Below, piece after piece: positions 1 through 7,813 of a DNA stretch of 64,000 nt (positions are counted from its first letter, which is position 1; every line of letters starts with the position of its first letter). The notes below the pieces were generated by a model that had not been told where the DNA came from, ran no database searches, and saw only the letters and a program-made list of their open reading frames with translations. This DNA is from Agromyces hippuratus (lineage in GTDB: Bacteria; Actinomycetota; Actinomycetes; Actinomycetales; Microbacteriaceae). The translations under genes were made by a program, and so were the position numbers. The stretch lies in assembly GCF_013410355.1 (NCBI RefSeq), contig NZ_JACCFI010000001.1:2046001-2110000 (forward strand), given 5' to 3'.

Positions 1-122
1 CGAGCGAGGGGTAACCGGCACCAGACCAGCACCACCAGAACCGAACACCGCAGCGTCGCGGATCCGTTCGCCCGACTCGGGCGGCGACCCGCGAGGCTGC
101 CAGATCGAGAGGGACACGGATC

Positions 123-2306
123 GTGCAGAGACAACCAGGAAGGGCCGGGGCGGCAGCCCTGGCGGCGACCCTCGCCACCCTGATCGCGATACCCGCGGGG
201 GCTTCGGCTGCCGCGGAATCCGAACCGGGTGACGGCCCGGTCGAGGCGGGCATCTCCGTCGCGAAGGTCGACGGCCTCTCCCCCGACTTCGTGAACGGCG
301 TCGACGTCTCGACGGTGCTCTCGCTCGAAGAGAGCGGCGTGGTCTTCCGCGATGGGTCGGGCGCGCCTGCCGATCTCTTCGACGTGCTCGCCGCCGACGG
401 CGTGAACGCCGTGCGCGTGCGGGTGTGGAACGACCCGTTCGACGCGACCGGCCGCGGCTACGGCGGCGGCGACGTCGACGTCGCACGCGCCGTCGAGATC
501 GGGCAGCGGGCCACCGCGGCGGGCCTCGAAGTTCTCGTCGACTTCCACTACTCCGACTTCTGGGCCGACCCCGGGCGCCAGCTCGTGCCGAAGGCGTGGG
601 CAGGGCTCAGCGACGCCGAGACCGTGACCGCGCTGCACGACTTCACGGTGTCGTCGCTGCGGGCGTTCGAGGCGGCCGGCGTCGACGTGTCGATGGTGCA
701 GATCGGCAACGAGACGAACAATGCGATCGCCGGGCACACGCGTGCCGGCACGGCGATCGACGCGCAGTTCGCAGCCCTCGTCTCGGCGGGCAGCGCGGCC
801 GTGCGCGAGACGCTGCCCGACGCGCTCGTCGCGGTGCACTTCACCAACCCCGAGACGCCCGGCCGCTACGCGACCTACGCCGCTGGCCTCGCGCAGTTCG
901 GCGTCGATTACGACGTCTTCGCGAGCTCGTACTACCCGTACTGGCACGGCACCACCGAGAACCTCACGGCGGTGCTCGACGACATCGCGACGAGCTACGG
1001 CAAGCAGGTGATGGTCGCCGAGACCTCGTGGGCGCGCACCCTCGACGACGGCGACGGGTACGGCAATGTCATCGGCGCGAGCGGCATCACCGGGCAGTAC
1101 CCCGTGAGCGTGCAGGGCCAGGCGACCCAGCTGCGCGACGTGATCGCCGCGGTCGCCGCCGTCGGCGACGCGGGCCTCGGCGTCTTCTACTGGGAGCCCG
1201 CGTGGCTGCCCGTCGGGCCGCCGAGCGAGGTCGAGGCGAACCGGGTGCTCTGGGAGCGCGACGGCTCGGGGTGGGCGACGAGCGCCGCGAGCGACTACGA
1301 CCCCGTGCACGTCGGCGAGTTCTACGGCGGCTCGGCGTGGGACAACCAGTCGCTCTTCGCGTGGGACGGCACGCCCCTCGAGTCGCTGCGCACCTTCGAG
1401 TACGTCGTCACCGGTGCGGTCGCCCCGCGCGCGATCACGACGATCGAGCAGGTCGCGCTGACGGTGACGGATGGCTCGCCGGTGACCCTGCCCGACACGA
1501 TCGCCGTGGAGTTCAACGACGGCACCACGGAGCATCCGTCGGTCGAATGGAGCAGCGCGGTCGACTGGATCCGCGGACCGGGGTCGTACTCGATTCCCGG
1601 CACGACCGACTCGGGCCTGCAGGTCACGGCGACGGTCGACGTGGTCTCCCCGAACTTCGTGCAGAACCCGGGCTTCGAGAGCAGCGACATGGGCGCGTGG
1701 CAGCTCACCGGGCCCGCCTCGCGCCAGGAGAGCGCCGATGCGTCCGCCGGCGACTTCGCCGTGACGTTCTGGAACGGCGGGGCCTACGAGACCTCGGCGA
1801 CGCAGACCCTCACGGGCGTGCCCGCCGGCACCTACGTGCTCGAGGCGACGACGCAGGGCACGAACAGCCCGTCGACCGACAGTCGCGTGCTCTTGGCGAC
1901 CACGTCGGCCGGCTCGTGGAGCGCACCGCTCGAGTTCACGGCGTGGAACGAGTTCCACACCGCGTCGGTGCCTGGCGTCGTGGTCGGGGCTGACGGCGTC
2001 GTCGAGATCGCTGCGGAGTTCTCGCTCTCGGCGGGCGCGTGGGGCGTGCTCGATGAGGTGCGCCTGATCGCTCCCGAGTCGTCGGCCGAGCCGGTCGACA
2101 CCGCGAAGCTCGAGGCGGCGCTCGCGGGTGCCGCCGCCATCGATCGCTCGAAGTACACGGCTGCCTCGCTTGCGAACCTCGACGACGCCGTCGCGATCGG
2201 CGAGGTGGTGCTCGCGGGCTCGCGGGCCACGGCACGCGACGTGAAGGATGCGACCAAGCTCGTCGAGAAGGCAGTGCAGCAGCTCAAGCGGGTCAAGCAG
2301 CAGTAG
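123..2306 (+). CDS. Secreted arabinogalactan endo-1,4-beta-galactosidase (GH53), multidomain
   Basis: Endo-acting beta-1,4-galactanase that would cut galactan side chains of plant pectin outside the cell. The 727-residue product has a signal peptide (residues 1 to about 31, hydrophobic, ending ASAAA) and a GH53 barrel at about 45-430. The family acid/base Glu is in QIGNETNN (E197) and the nucleophile in MVAETSW (E300). Then follow an Ig-like domain at about 435-505, a carbohydrate-binding-like region starting NPGFES near 513, and a C-terminal helical FIVAR-like repeat at about 665-725. Single-domain GH53 enzymes are roughly 350-400 residues, so the C-terminal half is accessory. The start is a GTG behind a purine-rich GAGAGGGA. 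The call is firm; the accessory-domain limits are approximate. Confidence 0.93.
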   Translation: MQRQPGRAGAAALAATLATLIAIPAGASAAAESEPGDGPVEAGISVAKVDGLSPDFVNGVDVSTVLSLEESGVVFRDGSGAPADLFDVLAADGVNAVRVRVWNDPFDATGRGYGGGDVDVARAVEIGQRATAAGLEVLVDFHYSDFWADPGRQLVPKAWAGLSDAETVTALHDFTVSSLRAFEAAGVDVSMVQIGNETNNAIAGHTRAGTAIDAQFAALVSAGSAAVRETLPDALVAVHFTNPETPGRYATYAAGLAQFGVDYDVFASSYYPYWHGTTENLTAVLDDIATSYGKQVMVAETSWARTLDDGDGYGNVIGASGITGQYPVSVQGQATQLRDVIAAVAAVGDAGLGVFYWEPAWLPVGPPSEVEANRVLWERDGSGWATSAASDYDPVHVGEFYGGSAWDNQSLFAWDGTPLESLRTFEYVVTGAVAPRAITTIEQVALTVTDGSPVTLPDTIAVEFNDGTTEHPSVEWSSAVDWIRGPGSYSIPGTTDSGLQVTATVDVVSPNFVQNPGFESSDMGAWQLTGPASRQESADASAGDFAVTFWNGGAYETSATQTLTGVPAGTYVLEATTQGTNSPSTDSRVLLATTSAGSWSAPLEFTAWNEFHTASVPGVVVGADGVVEIAAEFSLSAGAWGVLDEVRLIAPESSAEPVDTAKLEAALAGAAAIDRSKYTAASLANLDDAVAIGEVVLAGSRATARDVKDATKLVEKAVQQLKRVKQQ

Positions 2307-2320
2307 CCGGAACGACGAGG

Positions 2321-2346
2321 TGGGCGGATGCCGCGGCATCCGCCCA
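2321..2346. terminator. Perfect 26-bp palindrome, likely terminator after the galactanase gene
   Basis: The 13-bp arms are perfect around a central CCGCGG, with the core GGATGCCGCGGCATCC. It starts 15 bases after the galactanase stop and is followed by TCTTCGTCGCC. It could terminate transcription in either direction. The same core recurs after the monooxygenase gene at 61865. Confidence 0.65.
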
Positions 2347-2510
2347 TCTTCGTCGCCTTCCTCCTCGCGAACGAGATGGGGGACGAGACTCCTTCGACGC
2401 GGCGTCCTTGAGCCTGACATCGGGTACCACGTAGGCTGGGCCAAGTTTCCGCAACGGCTGGGGTGGTGCCGACGGGCGGCAAACGGTGACGTCCGGGGGG
2501 ACACCAACCG

Positions 2511-4253
2511 ATGTTCAGTTCACGAGCAGTCAGAGCAGCGGCGACAGGCGTACTGGTGGCAGGCATGATCGCGGTGCTCTCGCCGGCTACGAATGCGTTC
2601 GCGGCTCCGCCGCCGGTCATCGGAAATGACGGCGACTACACGTATGACCGCAGTTGGAGCACCTCGATCAGTGAACCCCCGGTCGGGTTCCTGGTGCCCT
2701 CATCGATCGTGGTGGCGCCTGACGGGAGCCTGTACGGGATCGCGAACTACTCCTCCGGGTCGTCCCAGAGCGTCGTCCACTACACCGCGACTGGGGAACT
2801 CATCGCCGCATGGCCCGCTCAGAATGGCGGGTCCCCGACTGGTCTGGCATTGGACGCGGATGGCAATCCAGTCGTACTCGAGACCGCCGGTGACGGCAGC
2901 AACCGGACGGTCAGCACGTACGACGGTACCGGCACGGTCTTGTCGACCACGTCTCTGCCTCCTGCCGAGGCCTCGTCAGCGGGCCTCGCCATCTCGCCTG
3001 ACGGGGCCACCCTCTACGTCAGCGAGAGACCCTTCGATGGCGGCTTCACCATCGACGCGTACGACCGTGCCGGGGCCATCGCCGCACCCGCAATCACCAT
3101 CCCTGACTTCGACGCAGGCTTTGCCGCATTCAATCTCAACATCACCTCCGATGGACGCTTGAGCGCACTTGGATTCGTTCAGGCACCCGAGTTCGCACAG
3201 AAGTTCGCGAGCGTCGACCCCGATGGAACGGATCTCATCTTCCGTGACACGCCTGACACCGCCACGTACTTCGGTCAGGTCACTGTGGGCCCCGACGACC
3301 TCCTGTATCACGTCAATCAAGACGGCGATTCGGTGATCACGATCACCGACGCGAACGGCACGGTGCTTCGCAGCATCCCCCGAACCGCCCTGGCTCCGTT
3401 CGACGGCAACGTCATCGGTGTGGCTGCCGGGCAGGACGGCACCGTCTACCTCACCGGGTACTTCTTCGACGGCACCGGCGAGACCGTCGGCGGAATCATG
3501 GCGCTCGTCCCGCTCACGTCCCCCGACCTCGCAGGAGCGACGAGCTCCCCTCTCGCCTGCGAACCGTTCTCCTTCGCGATCCAGGCGTCTGGCAACCCAC
3601 CGCCCACCTACTACGAGGTGACCGCGGGAACGCTGCCGCCCGGGCTCGCGCTCGACCCCGACACCGGAGTCGTCTCAGGCACTCCCACCGCCCCCGGCGG
3701 AACCAGCATCGTCGAGATCACTGCATACAACGGAGTGACACCGACGGAGGCGACCACCACGAACGCGACGGCGACCTTCCAGTTCGACGTGGCGCTGAAC
3801 ACCTTCACCACCACGCCGCTGACCGTGACTGGCGACCCGGCGCCCGGCAGCGCCCTGACTGCGACGATGTCGGCCTGGACGCCGGAACCCGAGACGCTCA
3901 CCTATCAGTGGTACCGCGACGACGTCGCCATCCCCGACGCCACTGGAGCCGACTACACGGTCGCCTCCGCTGACCAAGGGCACGTCCTCCGCGTTGCCGC
4001 GACCGGCGCCTCGCCGTGCTACGAGGACGCCACCGCAGAATCGGCACCCGTCACGGTCGCTGCAGCGCCAACGCCTCCCTCGCCTGGGCCTGACAGCGGA
4101 TCCGGCACCACCGGCAGCGACGGCACCATCGCCGAGACCGGCTTCGACGTCGCCGGAACGACCCCGTTCATCGTCGGAGCCTTCGCCCTGCTCTTCGTCG
4201 GCGCACTGATGCTCACCACCCGCAGCCTCGCAGACCGGCGCGCGAGGCGATAG
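2511..4253 (+). CDS. Sortase-anchored surface protein with propeller-like and Ig-like domains
   Basis: Predicted cell-wall-attached protein of 580 residues with unknown ligand. An export signal (about residues 1-33) is followed by a propeller-like region at about 45-340 with recurring DG-rich blades (APDGSLYG, SPDGATLYVS, GQDGTVYLTG). A putative Ig domain at about 345-430 has the pattern LPPGLALDPDTGVVSGTP, and a second Ig-like domain at about 440-520 contains YQWYRDD. The C-terminus has an IAETG sortase motif near 539, a hydrophobic segment and an RRARR tail, which is the classic anchor order; the IAETG form resembles the LAXTG motifs of actinobacterial class E sortases. The domain names are from pattern only and no sortase gene lies in the window. 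Confidence 0.78.
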   Translation: MFSSRAVRAAATGVLVAGMIAVLSPATNAFAAPPPVIGNDGDYTYDRSWSTSISEPPVGFLVPSSIVVAPDGSLYGIANYSSGSSQSVVHYTATGELIAAWPAQNGGSPTGLALDADGNPVVLETAGDGSNRTVSTYDGTGTVLSTTSLPPAEASSAGLAISPDGATLYVSERPFDGGFTIDAYDRAGAIAAPAITIPDFDAGFAAFNLNITSDGRLSALGFVQAPEFAQKFASVDPDGTDLIFRDTPDTATYFGQVTVGPDDLLYHVNQDGDSVITITDANGTVLRSIPRTALAPFDGNVIGVAAGQDGTVYLTGYFFDGTGETVGGIMALVPLTSPDLAGATSSPLACEPFSFAIQASGNPPPTYYEVTAGTLPPGLALDPDTGVVSGTPTAPGGTSIVEITAYNGVTPTEATTTNATATFQFDVALNTFTTTPLTVTGDPAPGSALTATMSAWTPEPETLTYQWYRDDVAIPDATGADYTVASADQGHVLRVAATGASPCYEDATAESAPVTVAAAPTPPSPGPDSGSGTTGSDGTIAETGFDVAGTTPFIVGAFALLFVGALMLTTRSLADRRARR

Positions 4254-4258
4254 CCGGC

Positions 4259-4272
4259 GGCGCGAACGCGCC
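4259..4272. terminator. Short hairpin after the surface-protein gene
   Basis: GGCGCG-AA-CGCGCC is a perfect 6-bp stem six bases after the stop codon, followed by GTTCTC. It is a short, G+C-rich candidate terminator with no U-tract. Confidence 0.4.
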
Positions 4273-4338
4273 GTTCTCACCCACTCGAAGCGGATTCCCT
4301 GATGCCGCCGCGCCGCCGCAGCGCTACACTCCGCGACT

Positions 4339-5028
4339 ATGGACATGCTGATGGGCGACCAGATCGCCGCGGCCGAACTGACCGACTGGCGCAAGCTCGC
4401 CCAGGGGCTCCATGCCCGGTACCTGATCGACGACTTCGGCACCGGCGCACGGTTCGTCGTCGCCGTGGGCGAGGCGGGCGACGCGCTCGACCACCACCCA
4501 CGCGTCTCGATCGGCACCGGGTACGTCGACCTCGAGCTCGTCAGCGACGACGCCATCTACCGCGACGACGACGGTACTGAATACGTCGTCGAATGGGTGA
4601 CCCAGCAGGATGTGGACCTCGCACGACGCATCACGTCGATCGCTGCCGACCACGGGCTCGCCGCCGATCCAGCGTCGGTCAGCGAGATCGAGCTCGGCCT
4701 CGACACGGCGCACTCGGCGACCATCGCACCGGTGTGGGCGGCCCTCCTGACCGGGAGCGCCGAGTCCCAGGGCCGCGGTACCCCCGGCGACGAGATCCGG
4801 GATGCCACGGTACGGGTGCCGAACCTGTGGTTCGAAGAAGTCGACGGGCAGGCCGCTTCGCGTCAGCGATTCCACCTCGAGGTCTACGTCGCGCCCGAGG
4901 CGGTCGAGCACCGGGTCGCCGCCGCCGTCGCCGCTGGCGGAACCATCGTCGACGACAGTGAAGCACCTTCGCTCACGGTGATCGCCGATCAAGACGGCAA
5001 CCGGGGAGTCATTGCGACGAAGGGGTGA
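4339..5028 (+). CDS. Pterin-4a-carbinolamine dehydratase-like / VOC (glyoxalase-fold) fusion
   Basis: The 229-residue protein appears to join two folds. Residues 1 to about 110 follow the pterin-4a-carbinolamine dehydratase layout: a leading W, an F/D-rich strand, DHHPRVSIG with the paired histidines, and VTQQDVDLARRI. Residues about 115-229 look like a VOC/glyoxalase domain (SEIELGLDT, VPNLWFEEVDG, RFHLEVYV, ending GVIATKG). The dehydratase recycles oxidised tetrahydropterin; whether activity is retained here is unknown. TACACT ends nine bases before the ATG and no ribosome site is visible, so the message may be leaderless. The gene stands alone, with the convergent DUF2207 gene ending 29 bases on. 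Confidence 0.7.
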   Translation: MDMLMGDQIAAAELTDWRKLAQGLHARYLIDDFGTGARFVVAVGEAGDALDHHPRVSIGTGYVDLELVSDDAIYRDDDGTEYVVEWVTQQDVDLARRITSIAADHGLAADPASVSEIELGLDTAHSATIAPVWAALLTGSAESQGRGTPGDEIRDATVRVPNLWFEEVDGQAASRQRFHLEVYVAPEAVEHRVAAAVAAGGTIVDDSEAPSLTVIADQDGNRGVIATKG

Positions 5029-5057
5029 AGGCCGGCTCAGCTGCCGGCTCGATCTGC

Positions 5058-6353
5058 TCAGTTGCCCCCGCCACCACCATCGCCGCCGCCGAAGCCGCCG
5101 TCGAACCCGCCGCCCCCGTCGAAGCCACCGCCGCCACCGTCGCCGAAACCGCCGCCACCGCCGTCGCCGAACATGCCGTTGTCGCCGCCGGCGAGGTATC
5201 CGCCACCCCACCCCTTGGTGTCGGCGAGCATCGGCACGCCGAACCGGGAGTCCTCACCGCGCTGCAGCAGCCCGCCGCCCACGCCGATCGGCTGCACGAG
5301 TTCGGCGGCGACGATCGCGAGGCACGATGCGAGACGGTCGGCTGAGAGCGGCGCCGTCGAGTGGTACCAGGTCGGCGCCGTGCCCGACTTCGCCGCGACC
5401 TCCGCGAAGCTGCGCACCACGGATGTCTCGCCGAACAGCACCGCCCACGGCAGCAGCTTCTCGCCCGCGGCGACGGACGGGACATCCGCCCCCTCGATCG
5501 CCGCCCGCAGCTCGTTCGCCCGCGCGCGCAACTGCATGCCGGCCGCGTTCAGCGGAATCGCCCGCGGCAGGAACACGCGCACCGCGACCGCCGCCGCCCC
5601 GATCACGATCGCGCTCCAGGCCACCGACTTCGAGGGGGCATCGGGCAGGGTGAGGCTGATGACCCCGAGCACCACGCCGGCGAGGCCCGCGTAGCTCGTC
5701 ACCCGGAATCGCATGCCGGGCCGCTTCTCGCGATACCAGGCGGCCGCGTCGCGGAACCCGTCGCGCGTGACCGCGAGCAGCTGCCCGTTGTTCTTCACGA
5801 CCCGGTCGACGTCGACGCTCGTGCCGCGCGCGAGCGTGCGCGACCCGCCAACGAGCCCGGGCGCGAGCATGGCGATCACTGTGCCGTCGGCGCCCTCGTT
5901 CTCGACGTCGGTGCGAGCCGCCAGCGGATAGTCGCCGTCGAACACCAGCCGGATGTCCTTCGCGCTCCCCCGCTCCCCCTCGGGCAGGTCGACACCTTCA
6001 CGGATGTCGCGGCGATCCTCGATCGCGATGACCCCGTTGACGGCGAGCAGCACGACCGTCGCGGGCAGCCACCTCGTCGCCGCCTCCCCCGACACGAACC
6101 CGACCGGCAGGATGCCCGCGGCCTCGGCATCGACGATGGCCAGCGCATCACCCGGCGGGGGCGGCCGCAGCCACGCGACGATGAGCGTGCCGACGCAGAC
6201 CGCCGCGGTCAACGATGCGGCGAGCGCAATGAGCGGCAGGACGGCCGTGCTGAGGCTGCTACCCGGGGTTGCCGCGAGCAGCTCTGTGTCGGCGCCGGCA
6301 TCGGCCAGGTCGACGATGACCTGGTGCAGTGCCGAAGCGAAGAAGTGCTTCAT
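5058..6353 (-). CDS. DUF2207-family membrane protein
   Basis: Integral membrane protein of 431 residues, function unknown. Hydrophobic segments lie near residues 35-62 and 93-110, and a further pair near 220-260 (SYAGLAGVVLGVISL, AWSAIVIGAAAVAV). The part after the second pair, with AVLFGETSVVRSFAEV, the APTWYHS motif and a C-terminus of almost pure glycine with D and F, is typical of the C-terminal half of DUF2207 proteins. The usual N-terminal extracellular DUF2207 domain is missing, so this looks like a short form. The low-complexity glycine tail is encoded at 5061-5180. Start chosen at the ATG at 6353. Confidence 0.7.
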   Translation of the reverse strand: MKHFFASALHQVIVDLADAGADTELLAATPGSSLSTAVLPLIALAASLTAAVCVGTLIVAWLRPPPPGDALAIVDAEAAGILPVGFVSGEAATRWLPATVVLLAVNGVIAIEDRRDIREGVDLPEGERGSAKDIRLVFDGDYPLAARTDVENEGADGTVIAMLAPGLVGGSRTLARGTSVDVDRVVKNNGQLLAVTRDGFRDAAAWYREKRPGMRFRVTSYAGLAGVVLGVISLTLPDAPSKSVAWSAIVIGAAAVAVRVFLPRAIPLNAAGMQLRARANELRAAIEGADVPSVAAGEKLLPWAVLFGETSVVRSFAEVAAKSGTAPTWYHSTAPLSADRLASCLAIVAAELVQPIGVGGGLLQRGEDSRFGVPMLADTKGWGGGYLAGGDNGMFGDGGGGGFGDGGGGGFDGGGGFDGGFGGGDGGGGGN

Positions 6354-6493
6354 GAGCGGAGATTACTCCTGCTGATGCGCGGCGGGCGAGCGGCGCAGAC
6401 GGTTGATTTCGAGCTCGTGTCGATATGAGCCGTGCTTGTTCGACGCATGAGTAGAGGGGCCGCCAACGGCACCCGACGACGAAAGGATCGATC

Positions 6494-6871
6494 ATGACGC
6501 AGTACTTCCTCACCGTGCCCCACGACTCCGCCGAGGAGCCGACGATGGAGTCGATGCAGGAGTTCGAACCTGCCGAGTTCGCAGCGGTCATTGCCGCGGT
6601 CGACACGTTCAACGCAGAACTGAAGGAGTCGGGCGCGTTCGTGTTCGCTGGCGGCCTGAACCCGCCCTCGACCGCGAAGACGGTCGATGCCTCTTCGGGC
6701 GAGCCCCGCGTGCTCGACGAGCCGTTCGTCGAGGCGCCGTCATACGTCGGCGGATTCTGGGTGATCGAGGCGGCGGACGATGCCGCAGCCGTCGAATGGA
6801 CCACCAAGGCTGCGCGGGCATTGCAGGGCCGCATCGAGGTACGCGCCCTGCAGGAGGCGCCCGAGGCGTAG
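6494..6871 (+). CDS. YciI-family protein
   Basis: Small cytoplasmic protein of 125 residues with the ferredoxin-like YCII fold. The sequence keeps the family order: MTQYFLTV strand, a helix ending in FNAELKESGAFVFAGGL, a central strand with EPFVEAPSYVGGFWVIEA, a helix beginning DDAAAVEWTTKA, and a last strand with IEVRAL. Such proteins are often linked to ECF sigma factors (DGPF subfamily) in actinobacteria, but no sigma gene is adjacent here. A good ribosome site GAAAGGA sits 6 bases before the ATG. Its biochemical role is unknown. Confidence 0.82.
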   Translation: MTQYFLTVPHDSAEEPTMESMQEFEPAEFAAVIAAVDTFNAELKESGAFVFAGGLNPPSTAKTVDASSGEPRVLDEPFVEAPSYVGGFWVIEAADDAAAVEWTTKAARALQGRIEVRALQEAPEA

Positions 6872-6948
6872 CGAACGGCACACATGTCCCACCGGTGACC
6901 TACGCTGGCGCTACGCACCACCCGCGTCGGCCGGAAGGACACGAGCTC

Positions 6949-7764
6949 GTGAGCTCATCGCTCCCAGAACAACCTTCCGACGATGTGCCGCCGACGCTGA
7001 TCGACCGACCACCAGGTGCCGGAGTGATCGCGAAGTGCCTCGCCCTGAACGCCGCCGCTCCGCCGCGTGGCTGGCTCGCTCGGGTCTTCGGGCATTCGCC
7101 TCTGGCCGCCGACGCGACGAGCTGGTACGGCGGCGCCCTCGGCGAACTCGCCGTCGGAGCCCGCCTTCAGGGTTTGAACGGCGACTGGACTGTGCTTCAC
7201 TCCGTGCCGATCGGCAAGCACGACACCGACATCGACCACGTCATCGTCGGCCCGACCGGTGTCTTCACCATCAACACGAAGCGACACCCTGGTGGGCGCA
7301 TCTGGCTGGGCGTCCACATGCTCATGATCAACGGACAGAAGACCGACTATCTCCGCAAGGCACGAGCAGAGGCGCTGCAAGCGTCTCGTCGGCTCACCGC
7401 CGCAAGCGGAGCGCCGGTCACGGCCACCCCGATCATCGTGCTGGTCGGCGCCAAAGCGATCACGGTGAAGCAACGCCCGGCGGACGTCGTGGTTCTTCGG
7501 GAGGAGGAACTCGTGCGCTGGCTTCAGTCGAAGCGCCGCGGGCCGCGAGTCACTCCCGCGCCCGCACTCCTATCGATCGTCGGGATGCCGCGAACGTGGC
7601 ACGCCAATGGCGCTGCCGCGATCGAGACCTTCGACGCTTCCCACAACGCCACGTTCGCATTGCTCCGACGGTCGGTGGGCCGAGCCGCCGGTGTTCGAGC
7701 GGTGTGGGTGTTCGGTGTCGTCGTCGCAGCACTCGCGACATCCTTCGGGCTGCTGACGGGGTAG
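6949..7764 (+). CDS. NERD-domain (nuclease-related) protein with C-terminal membrane segment
   Basis: The 271-residue product carries a NERD domain at about 65-170. The marks are the GALGELAVGARL helix, WTVLHSVPIG, the acidic strand DTDIDHVIVGPTGVF and INTKRH, which together form the D...(E/N)xK-type pattern of the restriction-endonuclease-like fold; here N stands where many members have E. A single hydrophobic segment near 250-268 (VWVFGVVVAALATSF) suggests membrane anchoring by the C-terminus. The GTG at 6949 was chosen because GGAAGGA lies about 10 bases upstream and the preceding in-frame stretch overlaps the YciI gene. It sits beside the GTPase pair at 7.8-10.9 kb on the opposite strand. 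Confidence 0.75.
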   Translation: MSSSLPEQPSDDVPPTLIDRPPGAGVIAKCLALNAAAPPRGWLARVFGHSPLAADATSWYGGALGELAVGARLQGLNGDWTVLHSVPIGKHDTDIDHVIVGPTGVFTINTKRHPGGRIWLGVHMLMINGQKTDYLRKARAEALQASRRLTAASGAPVTATPIIVLVGAKAITVKQRPADVVVLREEELVRWLQSKRRGPRVTPAPALLSIVGMPRTWHANGAAAIETFDASHNATFALLRRSVGRAAGVRAVWVFGVVVAALATSFGLLTG

Positions 7765-7813
7765 TTCGCGAACGAGGCCGGCGCCACTTGCGACAACATC
7801 GGACTCAGCTGAC

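Noticed and set aside
425..1993. A 522-codon arginine-rich frame inside the galactanase gene
   Set aside because: It is a second-frame shadow with arginine-rich composition.
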